From: Pseudonocardia sp.
Lineage (GTDB): Bacteria > Actinomycetota > Actinomycetes > Mycobacteriales > Pseudonocardiaceae
Direction: 5' to 3'
Length of the DNA stretch: 37,837 bases
NCBI GenBank assembly: GCA_025869365.1
Contig: JAOZVV010000127.1
Coordinates: 1 to 37,837 of the forward strand
Under the pieces are notes generated by a model. It searched no databases. It saw only the letters and a program-made list of their open reading frames with translations, and was not told the origin of the DNA. The position numbers and the translations under genes are program-made. Of the stretch, positions 16,363 to 23,890 are shown piece after piece. Within the stretch, counting starts at the first letter, position 1; every line of letters begins with the position of its first letter.

Positions 16363-17307
16363 GTGCTCCGGTACACGCTCCGACGTGTCCTGATGATCGT
16401 CCCGCTCCTGTTCCTGGTGTCCCTGGGCGTCTTCGCCCTGGTCCTGCTGATCCCCGGCGACCCCGCGATCACGATCTCGGGCGAGAACGCCACCGAGGCG
16501 CAGATCGATGCGACCCGGGAACGGTTGGGGCTCAACGATCCCGTCCTGGTGCAGTACGCCGCCTGGGCCGGGAACGCGCTGACCGGGGACCTCGGCAGTT
16601 CGTTGTTCAGCAACGAGTCCGTGTCCGGGGCGATCATGGGCCGCTTCCCCGTGACCGTCGCCGTCACGATCGCGGCCATGATCGTCGCGCTGCTGATCGC
16701 CGTGCCGGCCGGCATCATCGCGGCCCTGCGTCGCGGCCACTGGCAGGACCGGGGCGCGACGCTGTTCGCCTCGGTCGGGATCTCGCTGCCCAACTTCTGG
16801 GTCGGGATCCTGCTGATCATGGCGTTCGCGCTCGCGGTCCCGATCTTCCCGGCGGTCGGCTACACGCCGATCACCGAGGGTGTGGGGGAGTGGGCACGGG
16901 GACTCGTCCTGCCGGGACTGACCCTGGGCATGGCGGTCGCCGCCGAGATCACCCGCCAGCTGCGCGGCTCGCTGTCCGACGTCATGCAGCAGGACTTCAT
17001 CCGCACGGCCCGGGCCAACGGGCTCCGCGGCCGTGCGGTGATCGCCAAGCACGGGCTGAAGAACGCCGCCGTGCCGGTGGTGACCGTCATCGGCTTCCAG
17101 ATCGGGTTCCTGCTCGGCGGCTCCGTGATCGTCGAGCGGGTGTTCGGCCTGCCCGGCCTCGGAGACCTCGCGATCCGCTCCGTCCTGCAGCGGGACATCC
17201 CGATGATCCAGGGCATCGTCGTCGTCACGGCGCTGATCGTCATGCTCGTCAACCTGGTCGTGGACCTGAGCTACGGCTGGCTGAACCCGAAGGTGAGGCA
17301 GGCGTGA
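16363..17307 (+). CDS. ABC transporter permease (OppB/DppB type)
   Basis: A 314-residue inner-membrane permease with about six membrane spans. It has the N-terminal VLRYTLRRVLMIVPLLFLVS segment and the cytoplasmic EAA-loop region (DFIRTARANGLRGRAVIAKHGLKNA, around residues 208-232) that docks with the ATPases. GTG 16363 is chosen because GGGAGG lies 8 bases upstream and family members start with this hydrophobic helix; the open frame further upstream lacks a membrane-protein start. Forms a heterodimer with the next gene, which it overlaps by 4 bases (GTGA). Confidence 0.92.
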   Translation: MLRYTLRRVLMIVPLLFLVSLGVFALVLLIPGDPAITISGENATEAQIDATRERLGLNDPVLVQYAAWAGNALTGDLGSSLFSNESVSGAIMGRFPVTVAVTIAAMIVALLIAVPAGIIAALRRGHWQDRGATLFASVGISLPNFWVGILLIMAFALAVPIFPAVGYTPITEGVGEWARGLVLPGLTLGMAVAAEITRQLRGSLSDVMQQDFIRTARANGLRGRAVIAKHGLKNAAVPVVTVIGFQIGFLLGGSVIVERVFGLPGLGDLAIRSVLQRDIPMIQGIVVVTALIVMLVNLVVDLSYGWLNPKVRQA

Positions 17308-18221
17308 CGGCCCCCGGAATCCGCGAGGCGGACACCGCGTCCCTCGACGCGCGCGAGGCGATCTCCACCCCGGAGCAGTCCGCGCGCGCCCGGTTCCTGC
17401 GCCGCTTCAAGCGCCAGGTCCCCGCCCTGATCGCGCTCGGCTACCTCGTGCTCGTCGTGCTGTCCGCCCTCTGCGCACCGCTGCTCGCCACGCACGACCC
17501 GTTGCAGCAGAACCTCGCCGGGGTGCTGCAGCCGCCGGGCGGAGGACACGTCCTGGGTACCGACGACCTCGGCCGCGACGTCTTCAGCCGCGCCCTCTAC
17601 GCGGGCCGCATCTCGCTGGTGGCGGCGGCGCAGGCCGTCGCCGTCGCGGTGCTCCTCGGGGTGATCCCGGGGCTGGTCGCCGGCTACGCCGGCCGAAGGG
17701 TCGACGCGGTGATCATGCGCGTGACCGACGCGCTGATGAGCTTCCCGCCGCTGATCCTGGCGATCGCGTTCGTCGGCGTCCTCGGCCCGAGCCTCACGAA
17801 CGCGATGTTCGTGATCGGCGTGATCTTCGCGCCCCGGTTCGTCCGGCTGGTGCGCGGCACGGTGCTGAGCATCCGCGAGGAGTCGTTCATCGAGGCGTCG
17901 CGCTCGATCGGCACGCCGACACCGCGGGTGATCTGGCGGCACGTCCTGCCCAACGCGCTGTCCCCGTTGATCGTGCAGATCTCGCTCACCGCGGCGATGG
18001 CGATGCTGGCGGAGGCGAGCCTGAGCTTCCTCGGTCTCGGCGTCCAGCCGCCGGACGCGAGCTGGGGCTCGATGATCGAGCGTGGCTTCCGCTACACCGC
18101 CGCCGCGCCCTGGCTCACGATCTTCCCCGGCCTGTTGATCGCGCTCACGGTGCTGGCCTTCAACCTGCTCGGCGACGGGCTGCGGGACTCCTTGGGCCGC
18201 GAGATCCGGAGGGGATCATGA
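17304..18221 (+). CDS. ABC transporter permease (OppC/DppC type)
   Basis: A 305-residue permease partner. A roughly 35-residue hydrophilic N-terminus precedes the first membrane span. Family blocks HVLGTDDLGRDVFSR and the EAA-like loop (ESFIEASRSIGTPTPRVIWR) are well conserved. The end LLGDGLRDSLG is typical of OppC/DppC. The GTG start overlaps the previous stop, and its own stop overlaps the ATPase start at 18218, so all four transporter subunits are translationally linked. Confidence 0.93.
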   Translation: MTAPGIREADTASLDAREAISTPEQSARARFLRRFKRQVPALIALGYLVLVVLSALCAPLLATHDPLQQNLAGVLQPPGGGHVLGTDDLGRDVFSRALYAGRISLVAAAQAVAVAVLLGVIPGLVAGYAGRRVDAVIMRVTDALMSFPPLILAIAFVGVLGPSLTNAMFVIGVIFAPRFVRLVRGTVLSIREESFIEASRSIGTPTPRVIWRHVLPNALSPLIVQISLTAAMAMLAEASLSFLGLGVQPPDASWGSMIERGFRYTAAAPWLTIFPGLLIALTVLAFNLLGDGLRDSLGREIRRGS

Positions 18222-19222
18222 CTGAGCCACTGCTGGTCGTCGACGGGCTGGAGGTCCAGTTCGCCACCGAGGACGGCTGGGTCACGGTGCTGGACAAGGT
18301 GTCCTTCTCCGTCGAACGCGGGGAGACCGTCGGCCTGGTCGGCGAGTCCGGTTCGGGCAAGACCGTCACGAGCCTGTCGATCCTCGGGCTGCTGCCGCGC
18401 GAGTCGTCCCGGGTGACGGCGGGGAGCATCCGGCTCGACGGCGTCGAGCTCGTCGGCATGCCGAAGCACAAGCTCGAGCTGCTGCGCGGCGACGAGATCT
18501 CGATGATCTTCCAGGAGCCGATGACGAGCCTGGACCCGGCGTTCCGCGTCGGGGACCAGATCGCCGAGGTCGTCCGGCGGCACCGCGGGTGCTCACGGAG
18601 GCAGGCGTGGGCCCGGGCGGTGGAGGTGCTGACGACCGTCGGCATCCCGCACGCCGAGACCCGCGCCCGCAGCTACCCGCACGAGTTCTCCGGCGGTATG
18701 CGGCAGCGCGTCATGATCGCCATGGCGCTGTCCTGCGAGCCGAAGGTGATCATCGCGGACGAGCCGACGACCGCCCTCGACGTGACGATCCAGGCCCAGG
18801 TGCTGGACCTCCTGCGCGCCATGCGGGACGAGTTCGGCACCGCGGTCGTGTTCGTGACGCACGACCTCGGCGTCGTCGCGGACATCTGCGACCGGGCCGT
18901 CGTCATGTACGCGGGCCAGGTCGTCGAGCAGGCCCAGATCGACGATCTCTACGACCGCCCGCGGCACCCGTACACCGAGGCCCTGCTGAGCGCGATGCCG
19001 CAGCTCACGGCCCGGTCCGGGCGGCTCGCGACCATCCCGGGCGCGACGCCGCCCGCGGGATCCATGCCCACCGGCTGCCGGTTCCATCCCCGCTGCGCGC
19101 ACGTCGTCGACGAGTGCAGGGAGGGCGACCGGGACGGGCGGGTGGCCGCGCGGACGCTGGACGGCGGCGGACTCAGCCGGTGCCTGCGCGTCGGTGACCT
19201 GGTGTTGAAGGGAAGCGCATGA
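18218..19222 (+). CDS. ABC transporter ATPase (OppD/DppD type)
   Basis: A 334-residue ATPase subunit. Walker A GESGSGKT (42-49), Q-loop IFQEPMTSLDP (97-107), signature FSGGMRQR (157-164) and Walker B with switch IIADEPTTALD (178-188) are all intact. The C-terminal oligopeptide-transporter extension is present, ending around TGCRFHPRCAHV with its paired cysteines, which often bind an iron-sulfur cluster in this family. Overlaps both neighbours by 4 bases. Confidence 0.95.
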   Translation: MTEPLLVVDGLEVQFATEDGWVTVLDKVSFSVERGETVGLVGESGSGKTVTSLSILGLLPRESSRVTAGSIRLDGVELVGMPKHKLELLRGDEISMIFQEPMTSLDPAFRVGDQIAEVVRRHRGCSRRQAWARAVEVLTTVGIPHAETRARSYPHEFSGGMRQRVMIAMALSCEPKVIIADEPTTALDVTIQAQVLDLLRAMRDEFGTAVVFVTHDLGVVADICDRAVVMYAGQVVEQAQIDDLYDRPRHPYTEALLSAMPQLTARSGRLATIPGATPPAGSMPTGCRFHPRCAHVVDECREGDRDGRVAARTLDGGGLSRCLRVGDLVLKGSA

Positions 19223-20241
19223 GCAGGGCCATGGGAACCGGCGAACTCGTGGGGTCGACCCCCGCCGGCAGCGCGCCGGTGTCGGAGGTCGTGGGCCTGG
19301 ACGTCGAGTTCAAGATCCGCGGCGGGCTGCTCGGCAAGGGCGGGACGCTGCGCGCGGTGCGCGACGTCGGGTTCGAGATCGGCGAGCGGGAGACCCTCGG
19401 GCTCGTCGGCGAGTCCGGCTCCGGGAAGTCGACGACCGGGCGCGCGATGCTCCGGCTCGTCGAGCCGACCCGCGGGATCGTCCGGCTCGACGGCGAGGAC
19501 GTCACGGCGCTGAAGGGGCAGGAGCTCCGGGCCGCGCGCCGGCGGATGCAGATGGTGTTCCAGGACCCGTACAGCTCGCTCGATCCCTCGATGGTGATCG
19601 CGGAGAGCATCGCCGAACCGCTGGACACGCACGACTCGCTGTCCCGGGCCGAACGGCAGAAGCGGGTCGAGGACCTGCTGGACCACGTCGGGCTCTCGAA
19701 GCGCTACGCACAGCGCTACCCCTACGAGTTCTCCGGCGGGCAGCGGCAGCGGCTCGCGATCGCCCGCGCCATCGCGCTGAACCCGCGGCTGCTGGTGTGC
19801 GACGAGGCCGTCAGCGCGCTGGACGTCTCCACCCAGAACCAGATCCTCAACCTGCTGGAGGACCTGCAGGAGGAGTTCGGGCTCTCGTACCTGTTCATCG
19901 CCCACGACCTCGCCGTCGTCCGGCACATCGCGCACCGGGTGGCGGTGATGTACCTCGGGGAGATCGTCGAGACGGGACCCACGGACCGGCTCTTCGACAA
20001 GCCCGCCCACCCGTACACGGAGGCCCTGCTCTCGGCGGTCCCGGTCCCGAACCCCCGCCGCCAGCGGACCCGGGAACGGATCATCCTGAGCGGCGAGGTC
20101 CCGGACGCCGCGAACCCGCCCCCGGGCTGCGCGTTCCACACCCGCTGCCCGCACGTCATGGAGATCTGCCGGTCGGTGGCCCCGCCGTCCGTGGAGGCTC
20201 CGGGAGGCGGCACCGTCCGCTGCCACCTCCACACCTCCTGA
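19219..20241 (+). CDS. ABC transporter ATPase (OppF/DppF type)
   Basis: A 340-residue ATPase, partner of the previous one. Walker A GESGSGKST (64-72), the MVFQDPYSSLDPSM Q-loop block, signature FSGGQRQR and Walker B VCDEAVSALD are intact. The C-terminal cysteine-containing extension (GCAFHTRCPHVMEIC) is present. Completes a full importer: two permeases, two ATPases, four receptors. The stop is followed after one base by repeat element R1. Confidence 0.95.
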   Translation: MSRAMGTGELVGSTPAGSAPVSEVVGLDVEFKIRGGLLGKGGTLRAVRDVGFEIGERETLGLVGESGSGKSTTGRAMLRLVEPTRGIVRLDGEDVTALKGQELRAARRRMQMVFQDPYSSLDPSMVIAESIAEPLDTHDSLSRAERQKRVEDLLDHVGLSKRYAQRYPYEFSGGQRQRLAIARAIALNPRLLVCDEAVSALDVSTQNQILNLLEDLQEEFGLSYLFIAHDLAVVRHIAHRVAVMYLGEIVETGPTDRLFDKPAHPYTEALLSAVPVPNPRRQRTRERIILSGEVPDAANPPPGCAFHTRCPHVMEICRSVAPPSVEAPGGGTVRCHLHTS

Positions 20242-20242
20242 C

Positions 20243-20290
20243 CCCGCGAGTCGCGGTATTTCCGTCACCGAGTCGTGGTCTTTCCGTGGC
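20243..20290 (+). repeat. Stop-codon-abutting 22-bp tandem element, copy R1
   Basis: CCCG followed by two 22-base units (20247-20268 and 20269-20290); the first contains GAGTCGCGGTATTTCCGTCA and the second is diverged. The leading CCGCG-AGT-CGCGG can form a short hairpin followed by TATTT. It begins one base after the OppF-type stop codon. Two more copies abut stops at 22735 and, on the minus strand, near 23862. Confidence 0.75.
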
Positions 20291-20433
20291 CGCGGGGGTG
20301 GCTGCGGAGGGGTGGGCGGGGCCGGGCAGGTGTCCGGCCCCGCTCCCGCCGGGGTCACGCCGACGCGTCGACCATGTGCGGGGGACGGCCGCGTCCCGCG
20401 GGTGAGTTCGCCCCTGGGGCGGCCGAGACAGCA

Positions 20434-20463
20434 GAGGGGGCCCACCGTCCGGCGGACCCCCTC
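20434..20463 (-). terminator. Terminator hairpin downstream of the thiolase
   Basis: GAGGGGG (20434-20440) pairs with CCCCCTC (20457-20463), extended inward by further GC pairs with two mismatches. It lies 14 bases beyond the thiolase stop and faces the end of the transporter operon. A smaller palindrome CGCCCC-T-GGGGCG lies at 20409-20421. The rest of this 236-base convergent gap holds R1 and no gene. Confidence 0.7.
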
Positions 20464-20477
20464 GTCGTTCGTGCAGG

Positions 20478-21620
20478 TCAGACGCGCTCGAGGATCGTCG
20501 CGTTCGCCTGGCCGCCGCCCTCGCACATGGACTGCAGGCCGTAGCGGCCCCCGGTGCGGTGCAGCTCGTGGATCATCTTGGTCGCCAGGATCGCCCCGGT
20601 GGCGCCCAGCGGGTGGCCGAGGGCGATCGCGCCGCCGTTCGGGTTGGTCTTGGCCAGGTCCGCGCCCGTGTCCTGCGCCCACGCGAGGACGACCGGGGCG
20701 AAGGCCTCGTTGATCTCGAAGGTGTCGATGTCGTCGATGCCCAGGCCGGACTTCTTCAGCGCCGCCTGGGTGGCCGGGATCGGTCCGGTGAGCATGTACA
20801 CCGGGTCGTCGCCGACGATCGCGAGGGTGTGCACCCGGGCCAGCGGCGTCAGGCCGAAGCGGCGCACGGCGTCCTCCGACGCGACGAGCAGCGCCGCCGC
20901 GCCCACCGAGATCTGGCTCGCGACACCCGCGGTGATGGACCACCCCTCGCGCAGGGGCTTGAGGCCGCCGAGCTTCTCCATGCTGGTGTCCCGGCGCGCG
21001 CCCTCGTCGGTGTCGAGGCCGGCGATCGGGGCGATCTGGTCGGCGAAGCGGCCCTCGTCGATCGCGGCGATCGCGCGGCGGTGGCTCTCGAGGGAGAACG
21101 TGTCCAGGTCCTCGCGGGTCAGCCCCCACTTCTCCGCGATCAGCTGCGCGCCGCGGAACTGCGAGATCTCCTGGTCCCCGTACCGGGCGTTCCAGCCGTC
21201 GCCCCGGCCCGGGTTCCCGAGCTCCTTCATGACGATGGCGTTGGCGCCCATCGGGACCATCGCCATCTGCTCGACGCCCGCGGCGACGACCAGGTCCTGC
21301 GTCCCGGACATCACGCCCTGGGCGGCGAAGTGCAGCGCCTGCTGCGACGAGCCGCACTGGCGGTCGATCGTCACGCCCGGCACGGTCTGCGGCAGCCCGG
21401 CCGCGAGCCAGGCCGTGCGGGCGATGTCCCCCGCCTGCGGCCCGAGCGGGTTGACGCAACCCATGATCACGTCTTCGACGGCCGCCGGGTCGACGCCCGT
21501 CCGCTCCATCAGCTCCTTGAGCACGTGCGCGCCGAGATCGGCCGGGTGCACCCCGGCCAGGGCGCCCTTGCGGGTTCCGACGGGCGAACGAACTGCGCCC
21601 ACGATGAATGCATCAGCCAC
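20478..21620 (-). CDS. Thiolase (acetyl-CoA acyltransferase, FadA-like)
   Basis: A 380-residue thiolase, catalysing CoA-dependent cleavage of a 3-ketoacyl-CoA, the last step of beta-oxidation. The acylated cysteine is C89 in DRQCGSSQQ, with H336 in GGAIALGHPLGATG and C366 in SMCEGGGQAN completing the active site; all are intact. The DRQCGSSQ form resembles FadA5-type and FadA-like actinobacterial thiolases. GTG 21620 has AGGGGAG upstream on the minus strand. Divergent from the F420-type gene across site C, which may control both. Confidence 0.95.
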   Translation of the reverse strand: MADAFIVGAVRSPVGTRKGALAGVHPADLGAHVLKELMERTGVDPAAVEDVIMGCVNPLGPQAGDIARTAWLAAGLPQTVPGVTIDRQCGSSQQALHFAAQGVMSGTQDLVVAAGVEQMAMVPMGANAIVMKELGNPGRGDGWNARYGDQEISQFRGAQLIAEKWGLTREDLDTFSLESHRRAIAAIDEGRFADQIAPIAGLDTDEGARRDTSMEKLGGLKPLREGWSITAGVASQISVGAAALLVASEDAVRRFGLTPLARVHTLAIVGDDPVYMLTGPIPATQAALKKSGLGIDDIDTFEINEAFAPVVLAWAQDTGADLAKTNPNGGAIALGHPLGATGAILATKMIHELHRTGGRYGLQSMCEGGGQANATILERV

Positions 21621-21654
21621 CGGAAGATCTCCCCTGCGTTGCGGAACAGCGGTA

Positions 21655-21670
21655 ACTTAACGATCGTACA
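21655..21670 (+). promoter_or_regulatory. TetR-type operator, site C
   Basis: ACTTAACGATCGTACA, one mismatch from site A. It lies in the 79-base gap between the divergent thiolase and F420-type oxidoreductase genes, 35 bases from one start and 30 from the other, so it can control both. No convincing -35/-10 pair was recognised on either strand here. Confidence 0.7.
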
Positions 21671-21699
21671 TTCAGCAATGGCCTCAATGGGAGAGTGCG

Positions 21700-22734
21700 A
21701 TGAAGCTCGGTTCCTCGGTCCCGTACGCGGGCAACGTGAAGCAGGCCGCCGACCACATCCGGGACTGGGAGAAGGCGGGTCTCGACGTCGTCTGGGTCGC
21801 CGAGGCGTACGGCTTCGACGCCCCGACGGTGATGGGCTACCTCGCGGCGCGCACGGAGCGGGTGGAGATCGGCTCGTCCGTCATCCCGTTCTACTCGCGG
21901 ACGCCGACGCTGCTCGCGCAGACGGCCGCGGCGATCGACCACCTCTCCGACGGCCGCGCGATCCTGGGGCTCGGGACGTCCGGTCCGCAGGTGATCGAGG
22001 GCTGGCACGGCGTGCCGTACGACAAGCCGCTGGCCCGCACGCGGGAGGTGGTGGACATCCTGCGCCGGGCCTGGCGGCGCGAGCGGATCGTGCAGGACGG
22101 TCTCTACAAGATCCCGCTCCCGGAAGGGCAGGGCACGGGGCTCGGCAAGCCACTCAAGATCATCAATCACCTCGTGCGTCCGGACATCCCGATCTACGTC
22201 GCCGCGCTGGGGGAGAAGAACACCGTCCTGACCGCCGAGATCGCCGACGGCTGGATCCCCACGATGTTCGTCCCGGACCAGGCCCACGAGATCTGGGGTG
22301 ACGCGCTGGCCACGGGGGCGGCGAAGCGGTCGTCCGAGCTCGGGCCCCTGCAGGTCGTGGCGGGCGGAGCGTTCGCGATCACGGAGGATCCGCAGGAGAT
22401 CACGCGGCTCCGCGACCTCGCCCGCCGGCACTACGCCCTCTACATCGGCGGGATGGGGGCCCGCACCAAGAACTTCTACAACCAGCTCGCGACGCGCTAC
22501 GGCTACGCGGACGAGGCCCTCACCATCCAGGACCTCTACCTGGCCGGCCGCAAGGACGAGGCCGAGGCGGCCGTCCCCGCGAGCCTGCTCGAGCGCACCT
22601 CGCTGATCGGTCCGGCGGGCTACGTCGCCGAACGCGCCGCGGCCTACGAGGAGGCGGGCGTGACGATCCTGGGCGCGAACCCGGTCGGCCCGGACCCGAT
22701 CAAGGACCTCGAGACCCTCCGCGCCCTCGTGTAA
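21700..22734 (+). CDS. LLM-class oxidoreductase, probably F420-dependent
   Basis: A 344-residue luciferase-like TIM-barrel protein (bacterial luciferase superfamily). Features include VVWVAEAYGFDAPTVMGYLA, the GSSVIPFYSRTPTLLAQ strand-loop and GRAILGLGTSGPQV, matching the Rv3520c-like subgroup generally taken as F420-dependent. It would transfer hydride between cofactor F420 and an unknown substrate in the cytosol. ATG 21700 has GGAGAG 5 bases upstream. Probably controlled by site C. Its position inside a beta-oxidation regulon suggests a redox step on the degraded compound, which is inference. FMN use cannot be excluded from sequence alone. Confidence 0.85.
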   Translation: MKLGSSVPYAGNVKQAADHIRDWEKAGLDVVWVAEAYGFDAPTVMGYLAARTERVEIGSSVIPFYSRTPTLLAQTAAAIDHLSDGRAILGLGTSGPQVIEGWHGVPYDKPLARTREVVDILRRAWRRERIVQDGLYKIPLPEGQGTGLGKPLKIINHLVRPDIPIYVAALGEKNTVLTAEIADGWIPTMFVPDQAHEIWGDALATGAAKRSSELGPLQVVAGGAFAITEDPQEITRLRDLARRHYALYIGGMGARTKNFYNQLATRYGYADEALTIQDLYLAGRKDEAEAAVPASLLERTSLIGPAGYVAERAAAYEEAGVTILGANPVGPDPIKDLETLRALV

Positions 22735-22782
22735 CCCGCGAGTCGCGGTATTTCCGTCACCGAGTCGCGGTAATCCTGGTCC
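22735..22782 (+). repeat. Stop-codon-abutting 22-bp tandem element, copy R2
   Basis: Begins on the base after the TAA of the F420-type gene. Two 22-base units at 22739-22760 and 22761-22782; the first is identical to that of R1 and the second shares its first 12 bases. Same orientation relative to the preceding gene as in R1. Confidence 0.75.
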
Positions 22783-22785
22783 GAG

Positions 22786-22816
22786 TTGTCCACAGTGCCC
22801 CTCGGCCATCCACAGG
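22786..22816 (+). promoter_or_regulatory. Two TCCACAG direct repeats (DnaA-box-like)
   Basis: TTGTCCACA (22786-22794), identical to the actinobacterial DnaA-box consensus, and ATCCACAGG (22808-22816) share TCCACAG exactly 20 bases apart, two helical turns. They precede the DUF559 gene by about 40 bases. They may bind DnaA or a regulator of this gene; they are too few for a replication origin. Confidence 0.45.
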
Positions 22817-22853
22817 CGCGACGATTCCCGGCTCGACGGGCGTCCGGTGCCCG

Positions 22854-23840
22854 ATGGTCGAGGGCATGGACCTCTCCGCGTTCGGACGGCACGGCGCCCT
22901 GCCTCGTCCGCGTGCCGCCGCGCTCTTCGGTGAGCACCAGGTGCGCCGGGCGCTCGAATCCGGCCTCGTGACGGCGGTGTGGGCAGGGGTCCTGGTGGAT
23001 CCGGCCCGCACCGCCGACCCGCTCACCCTCTCGTCCGCGGCGCTACACCTGGCGGGTCTCGACGGCGTCCTCACCGGACCGACGGCCGCGTATCTCCACG
23101 GCTGCACCGCCGCCGAGGCGACTCCGATCCACGTCGTCGTGCCCTACGGCCACTGGCTGCGCTCGCAGCCGGGTCTCGTCGTGCACAACGGGCGCGACGT
23201 CGACGCGGATCGGATGCGGATCTCGGAGCTGCCCGTTCTCGGGCTCGAACGGGTCGTCTCCGACCTGCTGTGCAGCGCGTCGCCGCCCGAGGCCTTCGCG
23301 GTGCTCGACCAGTGTCTCGCGCTGGCCTCGAACGCCGAGGCCACGCGGAAGCGGCTCGACGAGCGCCTCGCCTGCCGGGTCGATCCGCGCGGTGTCCGGC
23401 GGGCCGCGGCCATGCTGGCCGTCGCTACCGGTCGCGTCCGCTCACCCGCGGAGAGCTGGATGTTCTGGCACCTCGTCGACCAGGGATTCCCTCCGCCGGA
23501 GGTCAACTGGTGGCTGCGGGGGCCCGACGGCGCCGGGGTCTTCGAGCTCGATCTCGCGTGGCCGGAGCTCCGCATCGTCGTGGAGTACGACGGCTGGGCC
23601 GCGCATGCCGGCCGGGAGGGCCACGACGCCGCCCGGCAGCGGGAACTGGAACGTCGCGGCTGGGTCGTCCTGCGCGCACGGGCGGAGGACCTCCGGGAAC
23701 CGAGGGACCTGGCGGTTCGACTCGACGCCGCGTTCAGGAGCCGGGGTGTGGCGCTGCGCAGGGCCACGGGCGGGCTGCGCGGCCGTCGCCATCGCGAGTC
23801 CGGCCTCGGTCGGCGTCGCGGGAATCCCGCGACTCGGTGA
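22854..23840 (+). CDS. DUF559-family nuclease-like protein with AbiEi-like N-terminus
   Basis: A 328-residue protein. The N-terminal third looks like a winged-helix region of AbiEi/type IV antitoxin style (RAAALFGEHQVRRALESG, VWAGVLV, LTGPTAAYLHG). The C-terminal part (about 195-300) is a DUF559/Vsr-like PD-(D/E)xK fold, with candidate catalytic residues E200, D233 (FELDLAWPE) and E244 (VEYDGW), then QRELERRGWVVLR. Function is unproven; such genes are common and scattered in actinobacteria. Start uncertain: ATG 22854 or 22866, neither with a strong ribosome site. It interrupts an otherwise catabolic region. Its stop codon lies inside repeat R3 of the opposite strand. Confidence 0.8.
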   Translation: MVEGMDLSAFGRHGALPRPRAAALFGEHQVRRALESGLVTAVWAGVLVDPARTADPLTLSSAALHLAGLDGVLTGPTAAYLHGCTAAEATPIHVVVPYGHWLRSQPGLVVHNGRDVDADRMRISELPVLGLERVVSDLLCSASPPEAFAVLDQCLALASNAEATRKRLDERLACRVDPRGVRRAAAMLAVATGRVRSPAESWMFWHLVDQGFPPPEVNWWLRGPDGAGVFELDLAWPELRIVVEYDGWAAHAGREGHDAARQRELERRGWVVLRARAEDLREPRDLAVRLDAAFRSRGVALRRATGGLRGRRHRESGLGRRRGNPATR

Positions 23841-23862
23841 CGGAAATACCGCGACTCGCGGG
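23815..23862 (-). repeat. Stop-codon-abutting 22-bp tandem element, copy R3
   Basis: Minus-strand copy: unit 1 at 23858-23837 is identical to R1 and R2, unit 2 at 23836-23815 shares its first 10 bases. It lies just downstream of the second tetR, in the same orientation relative to that gene as R1 and R2 are to theirs, and overlaps the last codons of the DUF559 gene. Confidence 0.75.
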
Positions 23863-23890
23863 TCAGGGGCGGTGCGGGTCAGGGGCGGTG
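23859..23890. repeat. Perfect 16-bp tandem duplication over the tetR stop
   Basis: CGGGTCAGGGGCGGTG occurs twice in a row (23859-23874 and 23875-23890). The tetR stop (TGA, minus strand 23881-23879) lies in the second copy, and the first copy repeats the last codons and the stop next to repeat R3. This looks like a duplication of the junction between gene end and element. Confidence 0.8.

Noticed and set aside
22786-22816. Replication origin suggested by DnaA-like boxes
   Set aside because: Only two boxes, no AT-rich region and no dnaA or dnaN nearby.
22735-23862. DUF559 gene as a transposon-like cassette between inverted repeats R2 and R3
   Set aside because: R2 and R3 are inverted, but each is oriented to the gene that ends beside it (F420-type gene, tetR), and a third copy R1 lies elsewhere. 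They behave as gene-end elements, and there is no transposase.
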